A stretch of 64,000 nucleotides of DNA from Marinobacter sp. JH2 (GCF_004353225.1 NZ_CP037934.1:1922001-1986000), one strand, 5' to 3'. Shown: positions 8,867-17,757, counted from the stretch's first letter. Notes: generated by a model from the letters alone, not told the origin. A program made the numbers and translations.

Positions 8867-11806
8867 ATGGACGACGCAGTAATCACGCATTCAGATGTAT
8901 ACCAGAGTTGGAAAAACCACCTCTTTAATTTCGGCCAAGACGACCCTAAGACCAAGACGCCTGGCCTGAGAAAGCCACAACTAGCCGCTCTTTACGCTAC
9001 CCTTGGCCATCTGGTGGTCGACCCAACCGCTACGGCTACCGTAGTCATGCCCACGGGCACGGGCAAAACCGACACAATGCTCGCGCTGCTAATCGCTGCG
9101 AGAATGAATCGGACACTGATTCTTGTACCTTCGGACGCCCTCAGAACTCAATTGGTGAACAAATGCGCTGAACTGAAGACGCTTCGTAATGTGGGGGCGG
9201 TATCAGATACAGCTCTCAATCCTATCGTTACTGCCATCGACTCGAAGATGTCAGAGGCACAAGTTGCTGAATTGGCTGCCTCTAATATCATTGTGGCCAC
9301 TCCGCAAGCCCTGCAGCTGTTCGACGAGGCCGCCTTGAGCGCGCTGGTAAAAACGTGCAGCCACCTGATGATCGATGAGGCACACCACGTCGTGGCAACT
9401 AGTTGGAACCGGATCAGAACTGCCTTCAGGGGCAAACCTTGTATTCAGTTCACAGCGACGCCATTCCGGGAAGATGGTCTGGCTCTGGCTGGAAAGATCA
9501 TCTACAACTACCCTCTTCGGGATGCGCAGCTCGATGGCTATTTCAAAGGTATCGAGTTTCATCCGGTACGAGAGTACAACCTTAAATTGTCCGACCAGGC
9601 CATTGCGGACAAGGCGGTTGAGTTACTCAGGGGTGATCTCGACGCGGGGTATAACCACTTGATGATCGTACGGTCCAAGTCGCAAAAGCGTGCGAAAGAC
9701 CTATTCGAGATTTACAAACAGCACGCCGACCTGACCCCAGTTTTGATCCATAGCAAGGTGCCGAACCAAGCCAAGGTTCTGGCGAATATCGTCAAGAAAA
9801 AGCACCGGATCATCGTTTGTGTCGACATGCTAGGCGAGGGCTTCGATCTGCCTGAGCTGAAAATCGCCGCCATTCATGATCAACACCAAAGTCCTGCAGT
9901 GACCCTCCAATTCATTGGCCGGCTGACGAGAGTTGATGCCGCCCTTGGTGATGCCAAGTTCGTGGCGAACATCGCTAACCAAAAGACCGATCATCAAATG
10001 GCAGACCTCTACAAGGAGAGTGCTGACTGGGGGGCTGTCATTCGCAACGTGAGTGAGCAAAAGGTCGGCCGGGAAATAATGAAAGAGGACTTTAATGAGC
10101 AATTCGCCGATCGGGACGATGCCCAAGTGATTTTTGGGCTGAACCCGAACCCTAAAATCAGCGCCGTGGCGTATCACCTCTCCCCCAGAGACTGGACGCC
10201 ACATCGGGCTCAGAGTCTGGATGGTCGTAGAGAAACGCTGAAGTATATCTCGATCAATGATCAGGCCGACACAGTTATTGCCGTGACTCGGCGAGAGGCA
10301 CTGGTTGGATGGGCTCAGACCGAAGAAATAGTCGATACTAACTGGAATTTGTACATCGCATTTTATAACAAGGCACAGAAAACCTTGTTTATTCACACCT
10401 CAGGTGACGACACCCAAGCAACTCGCTTTCTCAACCTAGTGGCCAAAGACTCTCGTCGCATCAACGGTGAGCCGACCTTCCGTACGCTACAAGACATCAA
10501 GCTGATGAAGCTGCAAAACGTTGGCTTGTCCCGCGCTCGAAAAGACCTGCGGTTCACGATGCATGTGGGGCGCGATATCAACCAGGTGATCAGCGACATT
10601 GAAAAGGGCAACGCGACAAAATCCAACATCTTCGCCACCGGTTTTGATGGTGGAGAACGAACCACAGTGGGCTGCTCGCACAAAGGCAAGATCTGGGAGA
10701 TGAACTCCTCTCCGATCAACTACTGGGTCGAGTGGTGTAAGCGCATGTCGGTCAAACTCAACGACAACACCATCGACCCTGGTGACGTGCTCAAAAATGT
10801 CATGCGTGTTGACCAAATCAAGGACCGATGGCCAGAAGGCCTATTCTACGCCGATTGGCCTGAGTCAATCGCGATCGAAAACGAGCAAAGGATCTCGCTG
10901 TATTTTCGGGGAGAGACTTTCAACCTTCTTGACGTCGAGCTTGGTAAGCCTGAGTACAGTGGCCCACAGACACTAGAGATCCCCGTCTTGGTCGCGGTCA
11001 ACGATGAAGAGGAGCGTCGCCTCACTACTATCACCATTAATTTGTTGAAGGACGGGTACAAGACCTCCTGCCCTGATTTACAGATCCTTTACCCACACGA
11101 AATGCCACTGGACTCATACTTGGACGCAGAGCCGCTTGTGTTGCTCAAGGTCGACGGTTCCATGGTGCAGGGCAACTACCGTCACTACTCGCTCAACAGC
11201 GTGGATGTCAAATTACCGGCCGGCTTGCTCGAACCATGGAATTGGGGGACAACCAAAATCCATCAAGAGTCCATGCGTGCGGAGCAACGTACGGACTCAG
11301 TACAAGGCTTCACATTCACCAAGATCGCTGACGAATATTCGATCGTCTTCAACGATGACGGTAAAGGCGAAATCGCTGACCTGGTGGCAATCCGGGAAAG
11401 CAAGGATGTGATCTACGTAGACCTCTACCACTGCAAATTCTGCCCAATGAAGGATGGTGTAGCCGCGCCCGGTGCGCGAGTCGCCGACGTCTATGAGGTA
11501 TGCGGTCAGGCATCCAGATCGGTGAAATGGCTGTACACCGGCGAGAAGTTCTTCAATAGGTTGATGGAGCGCTACCAGCAATCACTGCTCAAGGACTTCG
11601 ACAGAATCCTAAAAGGCACCCCCCAACAGCTGGAGATTCTGCGCAACAAATGCTATGACCACGAGCTAATCTTCAAATTTATTATCGTGCAACCCGCAAT
11701 ATCAGCGCAGAAGGTATCGAAGGAGCAGCTTGCCGTCTTGGGAACAAGCTACTCATACATCAAGAGCATCACAGGATCGGACATCAAGGTCATTGTTAGC
11801 CCGTAA
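8867..11806 (+). CDS. DEAD/DEAH-box helicase with possible C-terminal nuclease motif
   Basis: A 979-residue superfamily 2 helicase. Motif I MPTGTGKTD is at about residues 61-69, DEAH at 170-173, TATPF at 196-200, and the second lobe has GEGFDLPELKIAAI and QFIGRLTR near 349-356. This resembles type III/type I restriction motor subunits and UvrB/RecQ-like defence helicases. Near residues 834-857, IADLVAI is followed by VYVDLYHCKF-like sequence (actual order IYVDLYHCK), which could be a degenerate PD-(D/E)XK core, but the second acidic residue is not clear. No methylase or second subunit adjoins it on the same strand, so it is either a single-gene system or a divergent part of the neighbouring operon. 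The ATG at 8867 has only a weak upstream ribosome site. Confidence 0.82.
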   Translation: MDDAVITHSDVYQSWKNHLFNFGQDDPKTKTPGLRKPQLAALYATLGHLVVDPTATATVVMPTGTGKTDTMLALLIAARMNRTLILVPSDALRTQLVNKCAELKTLRNVGAVSDTALNPIVTAIDSKMSEAQVAELAASNIIVATPQALQLFDEAALSALVKTCSHLMIDEAHHVVATSWNRIRTAFRGKPCIQFTATPFREDGLALAGKIIYNYPLRDAQLDGYFKGIEFHPVREYNLKLSDQAIADKAVELLRGDLDAGYNHLMIVRSKSQKRAKDLFEIYKQHADLTPVLIHSKVPNQAKVLANIVKKKHRIIVCVDMLGEGFDLPELKIAAIHDQHQSPAVTLQFIGRLTRVDAALGDAKFVANIANQKTDHQMADLYKESADWGAVIRNVSEQKVGREIMKEDFNEQFADRDDAQVIFGLNPNPKISAVAYHLSPRDWTPHRAQSLDGRRETLKYISINDQADTVIAVTRREALVGWAQTEEIVDTNWNLYIAFYNKAQKTLFIHTSGDDTQATRFLNLVAKDSRRINGEPTFRTLQDIKLMKLQNVGLSRARKDLRFTMHVGRDINQVISDIEKGNATKSNIFATGFDGGERTTVGCSHKGKIWEMNSSPINYWVEWCKRMSVKLNDNTIDPGDVLKNVMRVDQIKDRWPEGLFYADWPESIAIENEQRISLYFRGETFNLLDVELGKPEYSGPQTLEIPVLVAVNDEEERRLTTITINLLKDGYKTSCPDLQILYPHEMPLDSYLDAEPLVLLKVDGSMVQGNYRHYSLNSVDVKLPAGLLEPWNWGTTKIHQESMRAEQRTDSVQGFTFTKIADEYSIVFNDDGKGEIADLVAIRESKDVIYVDLYHCKFCPMKDGVAAPGARVADVYEVCGQASRSVKWLYTGEKFFNRLMERYQQSLLKDFDRILKGTPQQLEILRNKCYDHELIFKFIIVQPAISAQKVSKEQLAVLGTSYSYIKSITGSDIKVIVSP

Positions 11807-11970
11807 TCTACTGTAATCACGCGGTAATTCGCACCTCCGGTACCTACTTCGCTTATGCCGCCACAGTTTGTTGGTGGTTTTCTGTTCGGCGCCAACAATT
11901 CTTGTAACCACCGCTTTCACCTCTGACCTTTATCCATGACTTGGCAAATAAACTCTCGTCAATCCAAACA

Positions 11971-12006
11971 AAAAAAAAGAAAGCGAGTGGCCAATAAGGG
12001 CCACTC
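11971..12006 (-). terminator. Rho-independent terminator of the Gp3-like gene
   Basis: GAGTGGCC and GGCCACTC form an 8-bp perfect stem with a 6-nt loop (11985-12006). On the minus strand it is followed by a long T-rich tract (bases 11971-11984). It lies 14 bp after the stop of the gene ending at 12020, and may also stop rightward transcripts because TTTT follows on the plus strand. Confidence 0.85.
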
Positions 12007-12019
12007 TTTTCCATGAGCT

Positions 12020-12907
12020 CTATCCGGTAACGGACTTGTTAATCACTAGGTTTTTTCTAAGCTCTGAAACTACAGCTGGGCTTTGAGCAGAGGCTTCGTC
12101 TGGAATAGGTGGATAAAATTCTTCCACAACTTCAGTCATCTCGTCCTCATCATACTCAAACAACGCATTCCCAAACCCCTTGGCAGCCGCCGCATCCAGC
12201 GCGGCTTGGTCAATGCCCTCCTCTGCCACCTTGTTGGCTGTTTCTTTTGCCTCCGCTACCGCTTCCTGCAATGACAACCCTTCCTTGATCACCAAATCCA
12301 CATAGAAAATGGGCGTCCGTCGGCTCTGCGTCGTGCTTTTGCCCCGTAGCTTCAGTTCCAGCGGCATGTAGGCCAGCAAACCGCCAGACACCGCCTGGTA
12401 ATAGCTCAGTCGGGCCGCAAGTGTCCGGATGCTGTTGTAACCCGTCGTGCGGAAGATGAAGGTGCCGAGATCATTGTCGTCACCGATCTTCACGTTCAGA
12501 CGGCCGTAGGGCTTGCACAGGCCACCTTTGCCGAACTCGCACAGCGTTGGCCCAGGGCACGGTAATGACTGGACACCGGATTGCGTCAGGCGCTTGCAGG
12601 CATCGCCGTTCCCGACACACATGGGCCGACCACTTTTGCGGTCGAACATGGTGTATTCAGCGCGCAGGTTGAGGTCTGCCTCGTTGAACAGCATGCGTAC
12701 CGGAATGGTTCGCAGCTTGTTGTTGGGTGCGTCCTTTCTCAGCTCCTCATCCAGCGGGTGCAGTACCCAGCCATCCTTTTCCTGGATCTGGGAGGTGATG
12801 GTGAATTGATTGTCTTTCTGTGGCAGCCGAATGCCGTTCTTCTCAACGACTCGACCAATACTGATGCGCCCCAACACGGGAGGCGTGATGGCTAACCCTT
12901 TAATCAT
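12020..12907 (-). CDS. Cys-rich 'hydrolase or metal-binding' / Gp3-like protein of mobile elements
   Basis: A 295-residue protein of a family common on integrative elements and large plasmids, usually annotated as hydrolase or metal-binding protein and related to the Gp3-like proteins that include a phage recombination directionality factor. Visible features are a cysteine cluster around residues 99-132 (VGNGDACKR, LPCPGP, TLCEFGKGGLCKP), which probably binds a metal, followed by a beta-rich region with TGYNSIRTLAARL and SGGLLAYMPLEL. The C-terminal 60 residues are acidic and low complexity. It lies 60 bp downstream of the YqaJ gene and shares its transcript. The specific role on this element is unknown; a part in recombination or excision is inference from the neighbourhood. 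Confidence 0.7.
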   Translation of the reverse strand: MIKGLAITPPVLGRISIGRVVEKNGIRLPQKDNQFTITSQIQEKDGWVLHPLDEELRKDAPNNKLRTIPVRMLFNEADLNLRAEYTMFDRKSGRPMCVGNGDACKRLTQSGVQSLPCPGPTLCEFGKGGLCKPYGRLNVKIGDDNDLGTFIFRTTGYNSIRTLAARLSYYQAVSGGLLAYMPLELKLRGKSTTQSRRTPIFYVDLVIKEGLSLQEAVAEAKETANKVAEEGIDQAALDAAAAKGFGNALFEYDEDEMTEVVEEFYPPIPDEASAQSPAVVSELRKNLVINKSVTG

Positions 12908-12967
12908 GATGATTCTCCTGAAAAAAGGCCACGGGGCACTCGTTACACCCGCGTGGCCAAGGGGACA

Positions 12968-13969
12968 TTAGGCATGGATCAGAAACCGGCGACTGCCCGG
13001 CTTGGTGAGGGGATACTGCTCCAGCAATTCCGGCTGGTCTTTCAGTAGTTGTTTGGCGTTGAGCCCCACGGAATCCCTGCTCCGTTTCCAGCTCACGCTG
13101 CCACCCGGGAACGCGGCCTTGGAGGCCTCGCCCATGTGGCTTTGAATGCGCTGCTTCAGGTGAGATTCCGTGGACTTGAGAGTTTCCATTTCAGAGCGAA
13201 TCGCCAGCAGTTCGCTGAAGGCATCGGACAGTTCCTTGCTCTCGCTGAAATCCAGGGTCTCGCCCTGGTCCTCGGGGTAGAGATGGCGCAGCGCACGTTC
13301 TGCCGACGCCGTGCCATCCACCGGGGGTGGCGTATCCGCTTCCACGTAATCCCAGAACTGGCGTTCCAGTGTGATCAACGCTTCGATTAGCTCTTCGTTT
13401 CGCTCGATTCGGAAGATCTTGAGTGACTGGCCACACAGCAACACACAGACATCCGCAGCCTGCTTGCCAGTGACGGCCAGTTGGTGCTGTACCTGGCACT
13501 GGATGTAGTCCGGCACACCATCCTTCCAGAGGCGTGCCCCGAACTCTCCAGCGGTCTTGCATTCCAGAACTTGCACTTCATCGTCGGCCACTACTGAATA
13601 ATCCAGGTTGGCCAACATCCAGTGCTTGTCCGGATCAGGGTGCTGCAGCACCGCATTCACTCGCTGGACCTTACGCCCGGTCTGTCGGCTGTACTGTTCA
13701 GCCACAAGAGGCTCCAGAATGTGCCCCCAGTAGACCGGTGATTCCGGATCATCCGAGTCTGGTTTTGGCATGCCGGCATCTCGACCGGTTTTAGCCATCC
13801 AGAGCTCCAACTGAGACTGGTATGGGTTCATGCCCACCGCTGCTGCAGCATCACTGCTGCCAATGCCCTGCTTACGGACTTTCAGCCATTCGTCGCGGCT
13901 GAGGCCCTTGGTTGAAACCAGCCGCAGTGCTGGCCGTTGCTTGGGAAGGACGTTTGCGCTCATGCCCAT
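12968..13969 (-). CDS. YqaJ-family viral recombinase/exonuclease
   Basis: A 333-residue PD-(D/E)XK nuclease of the YqaJ/lambda-exonuclease family. The N-terminus has WLKVRKQGIGSSDAAAAVG followed by NPYQSQLELW, the family signature; VLECKT around residue 135 supplies the E-x-K catalytic pair, and QCQVQHQLAVTG follows as usual. Such enzymes resect DNA ends for single-strand annealing on phages and conjugative elements. The C-terminal half has a helical stretch (LSDAFSELLAIRSEMETLKS) likely to be coiled coil. I chose the ATG at 13969 because GGAGG lies 8 bp before it; an upstream start at 14008 would overlap the preceding terminator. Confidence 0.85.
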   Translation of the reverse strand: MGMSANVLPKQRPALRLVSTKGLSRDEWLKVRKQGIGSSDAAAAVGMNPYQSQLELWMAKTGRDAGMPKPDSDDPESPVYWGHILEPLVAEQYSRQTGRKVQRVNAVLQHPDPDKHWMLANLDYSVVADDEVQVLECKTAGEFGARLWKDGVPDYIQCQVQHQLAVTGKQAADVCVLLCGQSLKIFRIERNEELIEALITLERQFWDYVEADTPPPVDGTASAERALRHLYPEDQGETLDFSESKELSDAFSELLAIRSEMETLKSTESHLKQRIQSHMGEASKAAFPGGSVSWKRSRDSVGLNAKQLLKDQPELLEQYPLTKPGSRRFLIHA

Positions 13970-13988
13970 GGTGTTTTCCTCCAGACAT

Positions 13989-14026
13989 AAAAAAGCCCAC
14001 CAGAGCACGAGGCTCCGGTGGGCTTT
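13989..14026 (-). terminator. Rho-independent terminator of the DUF932 gene
   Basis: AAAGCCCACC and GGTGGGCTTT form a 10-bp stem, with an inner GAGC/GCTC extension around a short loop. On the minus strand the stem runs into TTTTTTATG. It lies 30 bp after the DUF932 stop and just upstream of the YqaJ ribosome site, so the two genes are separately terminated. Confidence 0.85.
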
Positions 14027-14649
14027 ATGGCGGTTTTAGGTGTGTGAGACTAGCTTCAGGCCACCAGTGACATGGCCTGTTCGAGTGCGCGATTTTTGAT
14101 GGAAGCGCCATTGCCGAACCAGGCGGAATCCAGCCGGTGGTCAACGGTTTTGGCGCGGCGTTGATGGTCAATGAACTCGGTAACTGCGTTCAGCAACCCA
14201 TAGGCAGTGCCGTCCGACGATGCCAGTGTGGCGCCCATGCCCTCCCCTTCATACAAAGACAAAGCCTTGGCCATAGACCGTTCGTTGGTTTTGCCAACGC
14301 CGGTACTGGAGTCGTCCGTGAACACCTTCAGGAAGTAATTCCTGGCCTCGGTGGTTTTCACTTTCCGCTCGCTCAGAGTTTTCAGGCGATACATGAAATC
14401 GTCCCAGGCACAGACAGAAATACCGAGCTGCTTCTTCACCAGGTCTGCATCGAAGGCCGTGTTGTGCTTCACCTTCACGGCATTGGCCGTGGAATCCTTC
14501 AAGGCCACAGCCAGAGTGTTGTTACACACCACCCGAATGCTAGTAAATTGAGCCGTCGTAGCCATGGTGCCGTCACAGGCTGTGGCCAACAGAACGTAGG
14601 CATTGGTTTGGTCATTGCCCTTCAGCACACCCGATTGGCCGGTGCGAGC

Positions 14650-14654
14650 CAACG
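14650..14654. repeat. Target-site duplication CAACG, left copy
   Basis: CAACG directly outside the left terminal repeat; an identical copy lies at 16490-16494. Collapsing the two restores the DUF932 reading frame. Confidence 0.85.
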
Positions 14655-16489
14655 AGGCTGTAGAAAAACCCAAAAATGAGCGAGCATTCCACTGCCTACG
14701 ATCTCGTTTGTTTTAGCCGGTCAGTTCGCCCAGCAACTTCCCGTTTCCGGATTGTTTGCCCTTTATAGACCTCAATCCCGCTATTTCAGTGTTCAAGCAC
14801 TCGTAACCTTGTTCCCGGGGCGTTTCAGGACGCATTGCCTTCCTCCGTTCACGCAGCCATCTGCCCATAATTCGCCAGTTTCTCAATGTTATGCACCAAG
14901 CAATACAGCTGCCATTGCCCCTGAACTTTTCGCTTTCCACGCAGGCTAAAACGGTTCAGGCGTTTGGTTGTGCCGATATTGCCGAACACCGGCTCCACCA
15001 CCGACATGCGGTGGCTGTAGATTTCTTTACCTTGCGGGCTATCTACCCGGTGCTTCATCCAATCGGTGTAGTTGGGCCCACGATTTCGCTCCAGTGCAAA
15101 CGTCACCTGCCTGCCGCTGCCTTTTCGGTGATCGGCCGAAGCGGGGTTTTGCATGCATTGGCGTTTCTTGGGGCAGTTTCGACACTGAAGCAGACGGCCC
15201 TTGAAGTGTGCTCTGGATACACCGTTCCCATCCGTACGGGTCGCTTCATAATGAAGCTCTTGCCCGGCTGGACAAATACAAGTCAGATTGACCGGATCGA
15301 ACTGAAATTCACTGGCGGGAATGATGTTTTTCCAACCGGTTTTGGGCAGATTCTGGTGCCGTTTTCCGTACTTGCCTTTCTGCTGCGCGAACTTGGGGTC
15401 CCGGCTTCGGAATTTGTTGTCCGGCACGTAGCCGTTGATTTGTCGCTCGTGCAAATACTTCATGTTCGCTTCGTTGGCGAAGCCCGTGTCCGCCGTAACG
15501 ACAGTACCTTGCTGGTAGATATTGTCGGCAATGCCCAACTTCTTAAAGCGAGCTTCGACCGTTTCTAGGACGGGTTGCAGCGTGTGATGTTCCTGTCCTT
15601 CCCCGAAGGCCTGGGCATCAACGATAACCTGGTGTTTTTTGTCTACCGTGGCCACGCCGTTATAGCCCTGGATCGTGCCCTTACTGGTGGTCATCTTGGC
15701 ACTTTCATTATCAGTGATGTTGCTCTTCACTTCCTTGCGCCGTTTCCCTTGACCCATCCTTGGGCTGCTCGTCTTTAGGAAGCGGCCTACCTTGGTCATC
15801 GCTTCGTCCAGCGACAGGATGGTTTTCGCACGGCGGATATCCCTATCCAGTTGGGCTTCGGTTTCGGCCTCATCCCGTTGGTGGTGTTCACGCAGATGAT
15901 GGCGAATCAGCCGCTTCAGCTTGTCTCGTTTTTCACCCAACTCCTTAAAGGTGCCAGACCATTCTTTGGCAGCATTCGAGGTCATTTTGCAGCCGTCGAT
16001 GGCAAACAGTTCGTTGCCCAGCAAGCCTTGCTCGTGACACACCAGCAACACCTGTTCGAACAACTCTTCGATTTCCTCAGCGTGGCTGCTAACGAACTTG
16101 GCCAAGGTAGTGAAGTGCGGAACGGTGTCGCAGGACAGTGCTTTAAAAATGATGTTGGTTTCGCAGCACCACTGAATTTCGCGGCTAGAGGTGATGCCTT
16201 TCGAATAGGCGAACAGGATGATCTTCAGAAGAATGGCTGGATCGTAGGCCATGCGGCCGGTGTCGTCATTATTATACTTGGGATGAAACACCGACAGATC
16301 CAGCTTGTGCTCAATCAGATAATGAACGGCGTGTTCAAAAGTGCCCGGCTGGAGCTGCTCTTGGTAATTGATCACGACCATCGCATCTTGGTCGTAGTTG
16401 TAGTGCTTGAAGCGGGGCATTCCGACGACTCCTTGTCTGTTTGTTCAATGCTACCAAAACTGGTCCGATTTAGGGTTTTTCTACAGCCT
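14655..16489 (-). mobile_element. Intact IS1182-family insertion sequence, 1835 bp
   Basis: The element is bounded by perfect 17-bp inverted repeats (AGGCTGTAGAAAAACCC at 14655-14671 and its complement at 16473-16489) and flanked by 5-bp direct repeats CAACG. It carries one full-length transposase gene on the minus strand. The untouched repeats, open transposase frame and exact target duplication point to a recent insertion. Family assignment rests on the transposase sequence. Confidence 0.9.
14849..16420 (-). CDS. IS1182-family DDE transposase
   Basis: A 523-residue transposase that begins MPRFKHYNYDQDAMVVIN and contains PAILLKIILFAYSKGI and SSREIQWCCETN, typical of the N-terminal domain of IS1182/IS5-like enzymes. 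FAIDGCKM supplies the first catalytic aspartate, VVTADTGFAN the second, and the C-terminal HRMSVVEPVFGNI the glutamate. A Cys-rich insert (CICPAG, CRNCPKKRQCM) is usual for the family. The gene fills the element and ends about 195 bp inside the left repeat. No frameshift or stop is present, so it should be active. Confidence 0.93.
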   Translation of the reverse strand: MPRFKHYNYDQDAMVVINYQEQLQPGTFEHAVHYLIEHKLDLSVFHPKYNNDDTGRMAYDPAILLKIILFAYSKGITSSREIQWCCETNIIFKALSCDTVPHFTTLAKFVSSHAEEIEELFEQVLLVCHEQGLLGNELFAIDGCKMTSNAAKEWSGTFKELGEKRDKLKRLIRHHLREHHQRDEAETEAQLDRDIRRAKTILSLDEAMTKVGRFLKTSSPRMGQGKRRKEVKSNITDNESAKMTTSKGTIQGYNGVATVDKKHQVIVDAQAFGEGQEHHTLQPVLETVEARFKKLGIADNIYQQGTVVTADTGFANEANMKYLHERQINGYVPDNKFRSRDPKFAQQKGKYGKRHQNLPKTGWKNIIPASEFQFDPVNLTCICPAGQELHYEATRTDGNGVSRAHFKGRLLQCRNCPKKRQCMQNPASADHRKGSGRQVTFALERNRGPNYTDWMKHRVDSPQGKEIYSHRMSVVEPVFGNIGTTKRLNRFSLRGKRKVQGQWQLYCLVHNIEKLANYGQMAA

Positions 16490-16494
16490 CAACG
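16490..16494. repeat. Target-site duplication CAACG, right copy
   Basis: Matches 14650-14654 exactly and abuts the right terminal repeat of the insertion sequence. Confidence 0.85.
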
Positions 16495-16862
16495 CCCACA
16501 TTTTCCGGCCGCCTTTCAGAACACCTGCTGTTTCCAGCTCAAAACCGGAAACCTCAGTGAGATCCCGATAGAACTCCAGGATTTCTTCGGGCTGAACCAC
16601 CTTGAAGCGGTTACCGACGACCGACAGCGGCGCTTTGGTATCCGACCGGTAAAGCACTTTGGAATCCGGGTAGGACAGGATCTCGCCCAGCGGGCTTCCA
16701 GCATTAGTCACGTAACGAACGGGGCTTTCCTGGATCTGCCAGTCTAGACCGGCCTGTTTTGCCCAGACCTCCAGTGGTTGGTTGGATGTCAGTTCATTCC
16801 CCAGGCCATGCCAAGGGGTTTGGCCAACGTAGGCCATTTGCTCGATCAGATGGGCCATGGGG

Positions 16863-17231
16863 TTACTCCTTTGGGAACTTGGAAATGGGGTTATCAGTGG
16901 TCTCGTCTTCGGGCTCCGATTCTTTACTGAAGGAGTGACCGCATTCCAGGCAGCGGTAGTTATCGAGCACCTGCTCATCCAGCACATCGCCCAGGATGAA
17001 GCCAGCAGAGACACCGGTAACACCGCCCAACAAACCGCCGATCACCGCACCGCCGATGCCGCTCACCGGGCCAGCCATCGCTCCAACGACAGCACCGGTT
17101 CGAGCACCTGCAATTGCGGAGGCGTAGCCGCCATACACGCCAGCGGCAGCACCGACCACGCCAGCCGCCTTTTTTCCGTAGTTGTTCCTGCCAATCCGGG
17201 TGGACAGGCATCTGGGGCATTGTTCGGACAT
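16863..17231 (-). CDS. Zinc-ribbon protein with glycine-zipper membrane segment
   Basis: A 122-residue protein starting MSEQCPRCLSTRIG. It has two Cys pairs, CPRC at residues 5-8 and CLEC (YRCLECGH) about 90 residues later, which could form a zinc ribbon across the middle. Between them lies a 60-residue Gly/Ala-rich stretch (GVVGAAAGVYGGYAS, GAVVGAMAGPVSG, GGAVIGGLLGGVTG) with the GxxxG spacing of glycine zippers, suggesting membrane insertion or oligomerisation. The tail is acidic. It ends 4 bp before the DUF932 start, whose ribosome site it contains, so the two form one operon. Start chosen at 17231 because AGAGGT lies 7 bp upstream; that site is inside a hairpin. Function unknown. Confidence 0.7.
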   Translation of the reverse strand: MSEQCPRCLSTRIGRNNYGKKAAGVVGAAAGVYGGYASAIAGARTGAVVGAMAGPVSGIGGAVIGGLLGGVTGVSAGFILGDVLDEQVLDNYRCLECGHSFSKESEPEDETTDNPISKFPKE

Positions 17232-17238
17232 TGGAATT

Positions 17239-17290
17239 ACCTCTGTGAATTGGGAGGGAAGGCACCGTTGGTGCCTTGGTTCACAGAGGT
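17239..17290 (-). promoter_or_regulatory. Nested hairpin in the leader of the zinc-ribbon gene, covering its ribosome binding site
   Basis: Outer arms ACCTCTGTGAA (17280-17290 read on minus) and TTCACAGAGGT (17239-17249 on minus) are perfectly complementary over 11 bp. Inside is a second perfect hairpin with 8-bp arms AAGGCACC/GGTGCCTT and a 3-nt loop (17259-17277). The downstream outer arm contains AGAGGT, the only good ribosome site for the ATG at 17231. The leader could therefore block translation until opened by a ligand, protein, or temperature. The sequence pairing is seen directly; the regulatory role is inference. Confidence 0.55.
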
Positions 17291-17512
17291 GATATAGGTT
17301 TGAGATTAGTTCGAATAACGATGCCTGGCAGGGCCGCACCGAGGCGGATGAACTGATGATCCTGAACCTGGGACACCACTCCAGACCGCGCCCATTGTAT
17401 TGCCCTGGTGGCCACATTGGTCGCAAAGCGAACGTTCAGATGGTGCGATAACGCCGGCGCACACTAAGCGTCCGGTGATCCCAAATTGATTCGATGACCA
17501 CCATCGGGCCAA

Positions 17513-17757
17513 TTAAACCCAGTCAGTAACTTGTAGGTACTCCTCGCACCTTTTGACTGAGAGCGGCTTAGCATATAGATAGCCTTGTCCCGCATCACAG
17601 CCAAGGATTCGGAGATGGTTTTCTTGCTCTTTGGTCTCAATTCCCTCGGCCAGTACATCGAGTCCTAGGCTATGTCCCATCTGAATAATCGCTTTGGCAA
17701 TTGCTCCACTTTCCTGGTCGTTAGGTAAGCCCCGGGTGAATGACTGGTCACTGTGGC
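17513..17757 (-). pseudogene. Truncated EAL-domain (c-di-GMP phosphodiesterase) remnant
   Basis: On the minus strand bases 17757 to 17513 encode DQSFTRGLPNDQ, then AIAKAIIQMGHSLG, LDVLAEGIETKEQ and GCDAGQGYLYAKPLS before a stop. This is the C-terminal third of an EAL domain (DxSF, VxAEGxET, GCDxxQGY motifs in correct order). Upstream of about 17757 the similarity ends abruptly and no start codon or remaining domain is present. The catalytic EAL motif is missing, so it cannot be functional. It lies exactly between the maintenance module and the alk cluster and probably marks an old insertion or deletion endpoint. Confidence 0.75.

Larger units (their letters stand above)
14056..16858 (-). pseudogene. 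DUF932 (phage/plasmid-like) gene interrupted by an IS1182-type element
   Basis: The 5' half runs from the ATG at 16858 to the insertion at 16490; the 3' half runs from about 14654 to the stop at 14056. Removing the element and one copy of CAACG restores the frame as ...GGRKMWAL-ARTGQSG..., so the gene would encode about 325 residues. The N-terminal part contains QTPWHGLG, the usual start of DUF932 proteins, and the C-terminal part has NTLAVAL and ARNYFLKVF. DUF932 genes travel with YqaJ and metal-binding genes on integrative elements; function is not established. AAAGGAG inside the end of the preceding gene is its ribosome site. The 3' half could be expressed from a TTG codon in the IS end, but is probably non-functional. 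Confidence 0.85.

Noticed and set aside
16857..17297. 146-codon rightward frame over the zinc-ribbon gene and its leader
   Set aside because: The opposite strand has CxxC pairs, a glycine zipper and a ribosome site, so this is a shadow.
17306..17512. 68-codon leftward frame with one CDQCGHQG motif
   Set aside because: Only a single CxxC pair, no ribosome site, and no continuation; it could be a remnant but cannot be supported.
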